Source of the DNA: Proteobacteria bacterium UBA6920
GTDB lineage: Bacteria; Pseudomonadota; Gammaproteobacteria; SG8-11
Reading direction: 5' to 3'
Length of the DNA: 6,279 nt
Assembly (NCBI GenBank): GCA_002448875.1
Contig: DKAS01000122.1
Span: forward strand, 1 to 6,279
Shown here: in pieces, positions 1 to 6,279 of the stretch
Layout of the letters: the number at the start of each line of letters is the position of its first letter
Position numbering within the stretch: the first letter of the stretch is position 1
Program-made: the position numbers and the translations under genes
The notes under the pieces: generated by a model
Database searches by the model: none
Told to the model about the DNA's origin: nothing
The model's input: the letters and a program-made list of their open reading frames with translations, nothing else

Positions 1-962
<962 letters not shown>

Positions 963-974
963 TTAGCGATTTTT

Positions 975-1007
975 CCGGTCTGCCCGCACGGCGGCGCCAG
1001 ACCTCGG
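975..1007 (-). other. Stem-loop in the presumed purB leader
   Basis: GGTCTG (977-982) pairs with CAGACC (998-1003). Inside the loop, CCGC (984-987) can pair with GGCG-side bases 991-994 around a 3-base loop. CC (975-976) can pair with GG (1006-1007) across a 2-base bulge. The structure falls between the purB -10 box and the start codon. On the minus strand it is followed by an A run, not a T run, so it is not an intrinsic terminator. Function unknown. Confidence 0.35.
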
Positions 1008-1017
1008 TTGGCGGCTC

Positions 1018-1023
1018 ATTATA
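1018..1023 (-). promoter_or_regulatory. Candidate -10 box for purB
   Basis: The minus strand reads TATAAT, a perfect sigma-70 -10 hexamer, 74 bases before the purB ATG. It implies a leader of about 65-70 bases. No good -35 hexamer stands at 16-18 bases: the minus strand reads GGCCAA at 17. The promoter may therefore need an activator, or the match may be chance in GC-rich DNA. No PurR-type box is seen. Confidence 0.45.
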
Positions 1024-1067
1024 ACCGTTCATCCGGCGCCTTGGCCGCTTTCCCCGCGCTAATTCGC

Positions 1068-1107
1068 CACGCTGGCCCCGGGGGCGGCTGCGCCCGGGGC
1101 CAGTGTG
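1068..1107. repeat. Strong GC-rich inverted repeat between purB and acnB
   Basis: CTGGCCCCGGG (1072-1082) is perfectly complementary to CCCGGGGCCAG (1093-1103), with a 10-base loop. The outer bases 1068-1071 (CACG) pair with 1104-1107 (TGTG), including one G-U pair, so the RNA form could have a stem of about 15 pairs. No T run follows on either strand, so it is not a standard intrinsic terminator. It lies outside both promoter candidates. It could be a protein-binding site, a remnant of a repeat family, or part of a long acnB leader. Confidence 0.55.
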
Positions 1108-1169
1108 ACGACGTGGCGGAAAATGGCGGTTTACCGCGTTTTGTTTTATCTTAACCGGCCGGACGGCCC

Positions 1170-1192
1170 GCAGGTTCCCGGTCGATACCTGC
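1170..1192 (+). other. Small hairpin upstream of acnB
   Basis: GCAGGT (1170-1175) pairs with ACCTGC (1187-1192) around an 11-base loop, 37 bases before the acnB start. It would be in the acnB leader only if transcription begins upstream of it. Six pairs in GC-rich DNA can arise by chance. Confidence 0.25.
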
Positions 1193-1200
1193 AGAAGCAA

Positions 1201-1217
1201 TTATAACTAGTTGATAA
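1201..1217 (+). promoter_or_regulatory. AT-rich near-palindrome before acnB, possible operator or -10 region
   Basis: TTAT-AACTAGTT-G-ATAA is a perfect palindrome apart from one inserted G at 1213; its core AACTAGTT (1205-1212) is exactly symmetric. It stands out as an AT-rich island in GC-rich DNA. TATAAC (1202-1207) within it could serve as a -10 hexamer, but no convincing -35 is seen at the right distance. A dimeric repressor bound here would cover the promoter and reach the ribosome binding site. Confidence 0.35.
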
Positions 1218-1218
1218 C

Positions 1219-1224
1219 AAAGGA
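1219..1224 (+). promoter_or_regulatory. Ribosome binding site of acnB
   Basis: AAAGGA sits 5 bases before the ATG at 1230. Together with the family-typical N-terminus [13 protein letters not shown] this fixes the start. Confidence 0.75.
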
Positions 1225-1229
1225 TTAGC

Positions 1230-3788
1230 ATGTTGCAAGAATACCGTAAGCACGTGGCAGAGCGCGCCAGCCAGGGATTGCCGCCCTTAGCGTTGAACGC
1301 GGAACAAGTGGCCGGCCTCGTGGATTTACTGAAGCGGCCGCCGACCGGTGAAGGAGATCAGCTGCTGGAATTGCTTACCCACCGGGTACCGCCGGGGGTG
1401 GATCAGGCGGCCTATGTAAAAGCCGCGTTTCTCGCCGATGTGGCGCAAGGTAAGGCGCAGTCGCCGTTGCTGACACCGCAGCGTGCCACCGAACTGCTGG
1501 CCACCATGCTGGGCGGCTACAATCTGCAGCCGCTGATTGGCCTGCTGGACAACCCGGCGGTGGCGGCGGTGGCGGCCGCGGGCCTGGCCAATACCTTGCT
1601 GATTTTCGATGCCTTCCATGATATCGCCGAGAAGGCCGGAAAGAATAAGTGGGCGCAACAGGTGCTCACTGCCTGGGCGGAGGCGCAGTGGTTCACCCAG
1701 CGTCCGGCATTGCCCGACAGCATCACCCTCACCGTGTTCAAGGTGCCGGGGGAAACCAATACTGACGACTTGTCACCGGCGTCCGAAGCCTGGAGCCGGC
1801 CCGATATTCCCTTGCACGCCAAGGCCATGCTGGTCGCCAAAATGCCGGATGGTCTGGCAACCATTGCCGAATTGAAGAAAAAAGGGCACCCGCTGGCCTT
1901 CGTCGGCGATGTGGTCGGCACCGGTTCATCGCGTAAATCCGCCATCAATTCGGTGTTGTGGCATATCGGCCGCGAGATTCCCTATGTGCCCAACAAGCAC
2001 CAGGGTGGGGTGATCCTCGGCGGCAAGATCGCGCCAATATTTTTTAATACCGCTGAAGATGCCGGCGCGCTGCCCATCGAGTGCGATGTTTCGCAAATGA
2101 ATACCGGCGATGTCATCACCATTCACACCCGCCAGGGGCGGATTACCGCGGCCGATGGCCGTGAACTGGCAAGCTTCGATCTCAAACCGGTCACTCTGCC
2201 GGACGAAGTGCGGGCCGGTGGCCGGGTGCCGCTGATCATCGGCCGCGGTCTGACCGACAAAACCCGGGAGGCGCTGCAACTGCCTCCGTCGACGGTGTTC
2301 ATCCGTCCGTCGGCGCAGAGTGAGAGTAAGCGCGGTTACACCCTGGCGCAGAAGATGGTGGGGCGTGCCTGCGGCGTGGCCGGTATCCGTCCCGGCACCT
2401 ACTGCGAACCGCGTATTACCACCGTTGGTTCCCAGGACACCACCGGCGCCATGACCCGCGACGAACTGAAGGAGCTGGCTTGCCTGGGATTTTCCGCCGA
2501 TCTGGTGATGCAGAGTTTCTGTCATACCGCCGCCTATCCGAAGCCGGTGGATATCAAACTGCAGCATGAACTGCCGGAATTCATCCAGACCCGCGGCGGC
2601 GTGGCGCTGCGCCCCGGCGACGGGGTCATTCATTCCTGGCTCAATCGCATGCTGATCCCCGATACCGTCGGCACCGGCGGCGATTCCCACACCCGCTTTC
2701 CCATCGGTATCAGCTTTCCCGCCGGTTCCGGTCTGGTGGCGTTCGCCGCCGCTCTGGGCATGATGCCCCTGGATATGCCGGAGTCGGTGCTGGTGCGTTT
2801 CCGGGGCAAGATGCAAGCAGGCATCACCCTGCGTGATCTGGTCAACGCCATACCTTATGTCGCCATCCAGCAAGGCCTGTTGACGGTGGAGAAAAAAGGC
2901 AAGAAGAACGTGTTTTCCGGCCGCATCCTCGAAATCGAGGGGCTGCCCGATCTGAAGGTGGAGCAGGCCTTCGAACTGGCCGATGCTTCCGCCGAGCGCT
3001 CGGCCAACGGCTGCACCATTAAACTCAACAAAGAGCCGATCATCGAGTACATCACCTCCAATATCACGCTGTTGCGCTGGATGATCGCCAACGGCTACGG
3101 CGACCAGCGCAGCCTGCAGCGGCGTATCGACGCCATGCAGGCCTGGCTGGACAAGCCGCAGCTGCTGCAGGCGGACAAGGATGCCGAGTATGCGGCGGTC
3201 ATCGACATCGATCTGGCCACCATCACCGAACCCCTGCTGGCCTGCCCCAATGATCCGGATGACATCAAGCCCCTGTCCGCGGTTGCCGGTGCCGCCATCG
3301 ACGAGGTATTCATCGGCTCCTGCATGACCAATATCGGTCACTACCGGGCCGCCGGCAAAGTGCTGGAAGGCGCGGGCCGGGTGCCGGTCACCTTGTGGGT
3401 GGCGCCGCCGACCCGTATGGATCAGCATCAGCTGACGGAGGAAGGGTATTATTCCATCTTCGGCAAAGCGGGCGCGCGCATGGAAATGCCCGGTTGTTCC
3501 CTGTGCATGGGTAACCAGGCGCGGGTCGCGGATCAGGCCACGGTGGTGTCGACCTCCACCCGTAATTTCCCCAACCGCCTGGGCAACGGCGCCAATGTCT
3601 ATCTGGCGTCGGCGGAACTGTCTGCCGTCACTGCCCGGCTGGGCAAACTGCCGACGCCGGCAGAATACCTGGCCAATGTGCAGAATCTGCAGCCGCTGGC
3701 CGCGGATGTCTACCGTTATCTCAACTTCCATGAGATCGAGGCTTATCGCCAGGCGGCACAGCAGGTGGCGGCGGGCAAAGCCGGCTGA
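1230..3788 (+). CDS. acnB: Aconitate hydratase B (bifunctional aconitase / 2-methylisocitrate dehydratase)
   Basis: Cytoplasmic 4Fe-4S enzyme of the TCA cycle that interconverts citrate and isocitrate through cis-aconitate. The family can also hydrate 2-methyl-cis-aconitate in the methylcitrate cycle. The protein has 852 residues; E. coli AcnB has 865. Order is that of the B type: N-terminal HEAT-like domain (about 1-155), swivel domain (about 165-375) with [15 protein letters not shown] and GTGSSRKSA (230-238), then the catalytic core with GDSHTRFP (484-491). The cluster ligands are all present: C698 in GSCMTN, C756 and C759 in GCSLCMG. Much of the 13-residue shortfall is a missing loop near residues 200-215 of the swivel domain. 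It appears monocistronic, divergent from purB and ending 2 bases from the convergent neighbour's stop. AcnB can act as an iron-responsive RNA-binding protein in E. coli; nothing here tests that. Confidence 0.98.
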   Translation: MLQEYRKHVAERASQGLPPLALNAEQVAGLVDLLKRPPTGEGDQLLELLTHRVPPGVDQAAYVKAAFLADVAQGKAQSPLLTPQRATELLATMLGGYNLQPLIGLLDNPAVAAVAAAGLANTLLIFDAFHDIAEKAGKNKWAQQVLTAWAEAQWFTQRPALPDSITLTVFKVPGETNTDDLSPASEAWSRPDIPLHAKAMLVAKMPDGLATIAELKKKGHPLAFVGDVVGTGSSRKSAINSVLWHIGREIPYVPNKHQGGVILGGKIAPIFFNTAEDAGALPIECDVSQMNTGDVITIHTRQGRITAADGRELASFDLKPVTLPDEVRAGGRVPLIIGRGLTDKTREALQLPPSTVFIRPSAQSESKRGYTLAQKMVGRACGVAGIRPGTYCEPRITTVGSQDTTGAMTRDELKELACLGFSADLVMQSFCHTAAYPKPVDIKLQHELPEFIQTRGGVALRPGDGVIHSWLNRMLIPDTVGTGGDSHTRFPIGISFPAGSGLVAFAAALGMMPLDMPESVLVRFRGKMQAGITLRDLVNAIPYVAIQQGLLTVEKKGKKNVFSGRILEIEGLPDLKVEQAFELADASAERSANGCTIKLNKEPIIEYITSNITLLRWMIANGYGDQRSLQRRIDAMQAWLDKPQLLQADKDAEYAAVIDIDLATITEPLLACPNDPDDIKPLSAVAGAAIDEVFIGSCMTNIGHYRAAGKVLEGAGRVPVTLWVAPPTRMDQHQLTEEGYYSIFGKAGARMEMPGCSLCMGNQARVADQATVVSTSTRNFPNRLGNGANVYLASAELSAVTARLGKLPTPAEYLANVQNLQPLAADVYRYLNFHEIEAYRQAAQQVAAGKAG

Positions 3789-3790
3789 GT

Positions 3791-4360
3791 TCAGGGCAGG
3801 CCCAGCATCCCGCGTTTGAGGTCCTCATCCGCGGGATGTTTGCCCAGCCACACCTGCAGCAGGGCCTGGATGAAATCCTCGCCTTCGATCGCCCCCTGCG
3901 TCTGCTCGTTCACCGTCACCCGGGTGCCGGTGGCCGGCGTGTAAATCAGGCTGACCACATCGCCGCGATGCACATCGGGGAAAAACTCATAGAAGCGTTC
4001 CAGCCGCGGCTGCAGTTCCGCCAGCAGCGCCGTCGTCTGGTTGGCGGCAAAGCCGTCGCGCCAGGCGGTCTGCAATTTGGCGCGCGGAATCTCGCCGTGG
4101 AGCACATGCATGTAGACCGCGACCGGTGCATGAGCACCGGCAATTTGTTGCGCATCATGGCTGGCTTGCGGCAGATATAAAGCACCGACGTAGAGCTTGA
4201 TAAAGAACTTGCTGCGTATGCCGGCGCCGTTGAGCCGCAGCATGATCTGGCCGTCAGCGACGGTAACGCTGTCGGCGATATTCACTCCCGCCAGGGTGGC
4301 AGCGGTGGCCGGTGGCAGCCACAGCAAACTGATGATCAGCAGAGCTATTCTTCGCGGCAT
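3791..4360 (-). CDS. Exported chalcone-isomerase-like protein
   Basis: A 189-residue protein resembling the bacterial chalcone isomerase-like family (the Pfam Chalcone_3 type). Features that suggest this are LNGAGIRSKFFIKLYVGALY (43-62), the WRDGF segment (100-104), GDVVSLIYTPATGTRVTVN (133-151) and the C-terminal WLGKHPADEDLKRGMLG (171-187). An N-terminal signal peptide is clear: MPRR, then hydrophobic IALLIISLLWL, then a likely cut after ATA at residue 20, so it should be periplasmic. The in-frame ATG at 4402 would add 14 residues, but GGAG (CTCC at 4368-4371 on the plus strand) lies 7 bases before the ATG at 4360 and that start gives a normal signal peptide. Bacterial members are mostly uncharacterised; isomerase activity should not be assumed. 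Some plant proteins with this fold bind fatty acids. It is divergent from the acyl ligase and convergent with acnB. Confidence 0.85.
   Translation of the reverse strand: MPRRIALLIISLLWLPPATAATLAGVNIADSVTVADGQIMLRLNGAGIRSKFFIKLYVGALYLPQASHDAQQIAGAHAPVAVYMHVLHGEIPRAKLQTAWRDGFAANQTTALLAELQPRLERFYEFFPDVHRGDVVSLIYTPATGTRVTVNEQTQGAIEGEDFIQALLQVWLGKHPADEDLKRGMLGLP
3806..3841 (+). terminator. Possible weak terminator hairpin for acnB inside the convergent gene
   Basis: CATCCCGCG (3806-3814) pairs perfectly with CGCGGGATG (3830-3838). The loop can form four further pairs (3817-3820 with 3824-3827). Only three T residues follow (3839-3841), so as an intrinsic terminator it is poor. It begins 18 bases after the acnB stop and lies within the 3' coding end of the minus-strand gene, where DLKRG is encoded. 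It may protect the acnB 3' end or simply reflect coding sequence. Confidence 0.35.
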
Positions 4361-4367
4361 GGCGTTA

Positions 4368-4371
4368 CTCC
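4368..4371 (-). promoter_or_regulatory. Ribosome binding site deciding the start of the chalcone-isomerase-like gene
   Basis: The minus strand reads CTGGAG, then 7 bases, then ATG at 4360. No comparable site precedes the upstream in-frame ATGs at 4402 and 4393, so the shorter form is preferred. Confidence 0.65.
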
Positions 4372-4380
4372 AGGGCAGAG

Positions 4381-4409
4381 TTGAGAACTGCATCGCTATC
4401 ATATAGCAT
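4381..4409 (+). promoter_or_regulatory. Candidate promoter for the acyl ligase gene
   Basis: TTGAGA (4381-4386, five of six to the -35 consensus) and TAGCAT (4404-4409, four of six to the -10 consensus) are 17 bases apart. Transcription would begin near 4416, which favours the ATG at 4436 over that at 4418. It overlaps the minus-strand promoter candidate and contains the short inverted repeat GCTAT-CAT-ATAGC (4395-4407). Confidence 0.3.
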
Positions 4410-4424
4410 GGGGCGGGATGTCAG
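4398..4424 (-). promoter_or_regulatory. Candidate promoter for the chalcone-isomerase-like gene
   Basis: On the minus strand CTGACA (4424-4419, five of six to the -35 consensus) is followed after 15 bases by TATGAT (4403-4398, five of six to the -10 consensus). The spacer is shorter than ideal. Transcription would begin near 4391, giving a leader of about 30 bases and excluding the ATG at 4402 as the start. Confidence 0.35.
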
Positions 4425-4427
4425 GAG
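4423..4427 (+). promoter_or_regulatory. Ribosome binding site deciding the start of the acyl ligase
   Basis: A perfect AGGAG stands 8 bases before the ATG at 4436. The alternative ATG at 4418 has only G-rich sequence directly against it and would place this AGGAG inside the coding region. Confidence 0.7.
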
Positions 4428-4435
4428 AGAAAAAA

Positions 4436-5995
4436 ATGCGCAGCGAAGTCATTGCCGGTAACCGGACCCAACAACCCCTGCATCACGCATTTATCCGTAC
4501 CGCCAAACACGCCGGTGGGAAAACGGCTTTCATCGATCGTAACACGGGGCGGCGCCTCAGTTACAAGGAATCGCTGATTGCCGCCCTGCTGCTGGCACGC
4601 TATCTGAAACGCTTTCCCGACGATTACATCGGCGTTATGCTGCCCAATTCCGTGGCCTGCACCCTGGCGATTCTGGGCACACTGCTGGCGGGAAAGGTGC
4701 CGGTTATGCTCAACTATTCCACCGGCGCCGAGCAGAATTGCCGTTATGCGATGGAAAAGTGCGGCTTTCGCACCATCCTCAGTACCGCCAGCCTGTTGCG
4801 TCGCATCGATTGTCCGCAGCTGGCGGGCATGGTACTGATCGAGGAAGTCCTGGCGGGGATCTCCGCCTGGGAAAAAACCACGGCGGCTTTGCGCGCGCTG
4901 CTGCCGGCGAAGCTGCTGCAGCTGATCAACCCCGGCAGGCTCGATGACACCGCGGTGATCATGTTCACCAGCGGCAGTGAAAAAGCCCCCAAAGGGGTGG
5001 AGTTGAGTCATCGCAATATCTACAGCGATATTCTCGCTATCTATCATGCCGTGGACGATTTGCACGACGGCGATATCATGCTTTCCGTGCTGCCCTTGTT
5101 TCATGTCTATGGATTTACCGTCACCTTCTGGCTGCCGATGGTTGCCGGTATGTGCGTGGTGCTGCATGGCAATCCCCTGGAATTCAAGACCGTGGTACAG
5201 ATCATCCGCGAGGAGAAGCCGTCGCTGATGGTGGCCACCCCATATTTTCTCAGCGGCTACCTGCGTCAGGCGCAGCGCGGCGATTTCGCCTCCTTGCGCC
5301 TGGTGATTGCCGGTGCGGACAAGTGTCCGGAAAAACTCTATAAGGAATATCTGCAGACGCACGCCATCGAAATCCTGGAAGGCTATGGCGCTACCGAGAC
5401 CAGCCCGGTGGTGTCGGTAAATCTGGTCGGCGCCAACAAGCCCGGCAGTCTGGGCAAGCCGCTGCCCGGCGTGCAGGTGCGGATTGTCGCTCTCGACACG
5501 GGGCGCGAGCTGCCACGCGGCGGCGAAGGCAAGATTCAGGTCAAGGGCGAGACCGTGATGAAAGGCTATTTCCAGGATCTGGAACAGACCGCTCTGCATA
5601 TCGAGGACGGCTGGTACGAGACCGGTGATATGGGTTTGCTCGATAGCGATGGTTTTCTCTGGCACCGTGGCCGGTTGAAACGCTTCATCAAGGTTGGCGG
5701 CGAAATGGTATCGCTGGTGCAGATCGAGAGCGAAGTGGAAAAACTGCTGCCCCCGGCCTGTGACTGCTGCGTGGTGGAAGTGCCCGATGGCAAAAAAGGT
5801 TCGCAGATCGTCGTTGCTTTGAGCCAGGAAACCGATACCAAGCAGCTGCGTGATGCGCTTAAAAGCAGGCTACCCCCGGTTGCCCTGCCGCGGCGATTCT
5901 GTGTGCTGCCGGAGCTGCCGAAGATGGGCAGCGGCAAGATAGATTTTCGCGCCACCACCGAACTGGTGCGGAGTATGGACGCCGGTTCCGCCTGA
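4436..5995 (+). CDS. AMP-forming acyl-CoA / acyl-ACP synthetase, Aas-type ligase without acyltransferase domain
   Basis: Adenylate-forming enzyme (ANL superfamily) that should activate a fatty acid with ATP and pass it to CoA or acyl carrier protein. With the start at 4436 it has 519 residues. Motifs in order: P-loop FTSGSEKAPKGV (177-188), PLFHVYGF (220-227), EGYGATETSP (315-324), YETGDMG (394-400), hinge region GRLKRFIKVGGEMVS (412-426), and GSGKIDF with the presumed catalytic lysine at 501. KRF-K-GGEMVS, SGSE-PKG and GSGK-DF are closer to the C-terminal acyl-ACP synthetase half of Aas than to FadD. The PlsC-type acyltransferase half of Aas is absent, and no acyltransferase gene is in the window. 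No transmembrane segment or signal peptide is evident. An alternative start at 4418 would add six residues. Substrate chain length and acceptor cannot be read from sequence; an aryl or other carboxylate substrate is less likely but not excluded. Confidence 0.88.
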   Translation: MRSEVIAGNRTQQPLHHAFIRTAKHAGGKTAFIDRNTGRRLSYKESLIAALLLARYLKRFPDDYIGVMLPNSVACTLAILGTLLAGKVPVMLNYSTGAEQNCRYAMEKCGFRTILSTASLLRRIDCPQLAGMVLIEEVLAGISAWEKTTAALRALLPAKLLQLINPGRLDDTAVIMFTSGSEKAPKGVELSHRNIYSDILAIYHAVDDLHDGDIMLSVLPLFHVYGFTVTFWLPMVAGMCVVLHGNPLEFKTVVQIIREEKPSLMVATPYFLSGYLRQAQRGDFASLRLVIAGADKCPEKLYKEYLQTHAIEILEGYGATETSPVVSVNLVGANKPGSLGKPLPGVQVRIVALDTGRELPRGGEGKIQVKGETVMKGYFQDLEQTALHIEDGWYETGDMGLLDSDGFLWHRGRLKRFIKVGGEMVSLVQIESEVEKLLPPACDCCVVEVPDGKKGSQIVVALSQETDTKQLRDALKSRLPPVALPRRFCVLPELPKMGSGKIDFRATTELVRSMDAGSA

Positions 5996-6050
5996 TCGGT
6001 CAACTGCGAGTCGCAAAGTTAACGGGCAGTGCCGTCCACCCTCCCGCCGC

Positions 6051-6087
6051 GTGGCCGGAATGCTTGGGGACTTCCGGCCGCAAGGCC
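6051..6087. repeat. Palindrome in the convergent gap after the acyl ligase
   Basis: GGCCGGAA (6053-6060) pairs perfectly with TTCCGGCC (6072-6079) around an 11-base loop, extended by a G-U pair and a G-C pair to 6051 and 6081. A competing small hairpin, GGCC-GCAA-GGCC (6076-6087), has a GNRA-type loop and shares the right arm. It lies between two converging genes, where a bidirectional terminator would be expected, but neither strand shows a T run after it. It could be a transcript-end stabiliser, a Rho-dependent end or a REP-like repeat. Confidence 0.4.
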
Positions 6088-6135
6088 CTGAGCACCGCCG
6101 CCGGTAACTTTCTTCCCTCCATGGCAGTATGCGGT

Positions 6136-6279
6136 TCAATCGAACTGCCACGCCAGTTGGCTGCTGATGATATTTTGCCGCATCGTAAACTTGCCGGTGA
6201 GGGTGGTGTCCGCCGTAGCGGAATTAGTGTCGGCGTTGCCGGCGACGACGGCGCCGTCGCGCATGTGCAGGCGGGCGTA
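6136..6279 (-). CDS. C-terminal 47 codons of an unidentified protein, possibly an outer-membrane beta-barrel
   Basis: Reading inward from the right edge on the minus strand, an open frame runs 47 codons to TGA at 6138-6136. The start lies outside the window. Codons are strongly G/C-ending in this frame, as in the neighbouring genes, which supports real coding. The tail TTLTGKFTMRQNIISSQLAW then QFD ends in alternating hydrophobic residues (I, L, W, F) and an almost terminal aromatic, as in the last strand of many outer-membrane barrels, although an Asp follows the Phe. A preceding Asn/Asp/Thr-rich stretch (AGNADTNSATADT) could be an extracellular loop. The family is not recognised; porin-like function is only a guess. 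It converges with the acyl ligase, with a 140-base gap. Confidence 0.6.
   Translation of the reverse strand, partial: YARLHMRDGAVVAGNADTNSATADTTLTGKFTMRQNIISSQLAWQFD

Noticed and set aside
1101..1106. CAGTGT, which resembles the CAGUGN loop of an animal iron-responsive element, upstream of acnB
   Set aside because: It falls in the paired right arm of the 1068-1107 inverted repeat, not in a loop, and lacks the bulged-C stem. A six-base match of this kind is expected by chance.
1926..3731. 601-codon minus-strand open frame inside acnB
   Set aside because: acnB on the plus strand is conserved throughout with all catalytic residues. The reverse frame gives a low-complexity His/Gln/Gly/Arg-rich translation typical of antisense shadows in GC-rich genes.
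4361..4402. N-terminal extension of the chalcone-isomerase-like protein from the ATG at 4402
   Set aside because: No ribosome binding site, it overlaps the promoter candidate, and it would put 14 residues before a well-formed signal peptide.
4418..4435. Start of the acyl ligase at the ATG at 4418
   Set aside because: The AGGAG at 4423-4427 is ideally spaced for the ATG at 4436, and the upstream ATG would be nearly leaderless from the candidate promoter.
4421..5665. 414-codon minus-strand open frame inside the acyl ligase gene
   Set aside because: Same reasoning: the plus strand carries a full set of adenylate-forming enzyme motifs, and the reverse frame shows no recognisable domain or ribosome binding site.
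5996..6135. Possible intrinsic terminator with T run after the acyl ligase
   Set aside because: Hairpins are present at 6051-6087 and a weak one near 6002-6020, but no T run of useful length follows any of them on either strand.

Overview
The window looks like a chromosomal stretch from a GC-rich (roughly 60%), non-enteric proteobacterium, most likely a gammaproteobacterium. PurB and AcnB read almost residue for residue like their Escherichia coli counterparts over long blocks, while the gene order, the free-standing Aas-type ligase and the small chalcone-isomerase-like exported protein are not the E. coli arrangement. The genus cannot be fixed from this sequence.

Layout, left to right. A purB gene (adenylosuccinate lyase, minus strand) runs off the left edge. 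A 285-base divergent intergenic region follows, with a perfect TATAAT -10 box for purB, a structured purB leader, a very stable GC-rich inverted repeat in the middle, and an AT-rich near-palindrome just before the ribosome binding site of acnB. Then comes a complete acnB (aconitate hydratase B, plus strand). It ends 2 bases from the stop codon of a convergent minus-strand gene for a small exported chalcone-isomerase-like protein. A 75-base divergent spacer with back-to-back promoter candidates separates that gene from a plus-strand AMP-forming acyl ligase closely resembling the acyl-ACP synthetase half of Aas. A 140-base gap with a palindrome follows. The right edge holds the last 47 codons of a minus-strand gene whose C-terminus resembles an outer-membrane beta-barrel strand.

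How the genes relate. purB (purine synthesis, fumarate release) and acnB (TCA cycle) are housekeeping genes placed head to head. The exported chalcone-isomerase-like protein and the cytoplasmic Aas-like ligase share a divergent promoter region. Some chalcone-isomerase-fold proteins bind fatty acids, so a joint role in handling exogenous or recycled fatty acids is a reasonable hypothesis, but it is inference only.

No RNA gene, mobile element, CRISPR array or phage signature is visible, and no clearly new multi-gene system. The points of most interest are the ligase/chalcone-isomerase-like pair and several unassigned inverted repeats in the intergenic regions.
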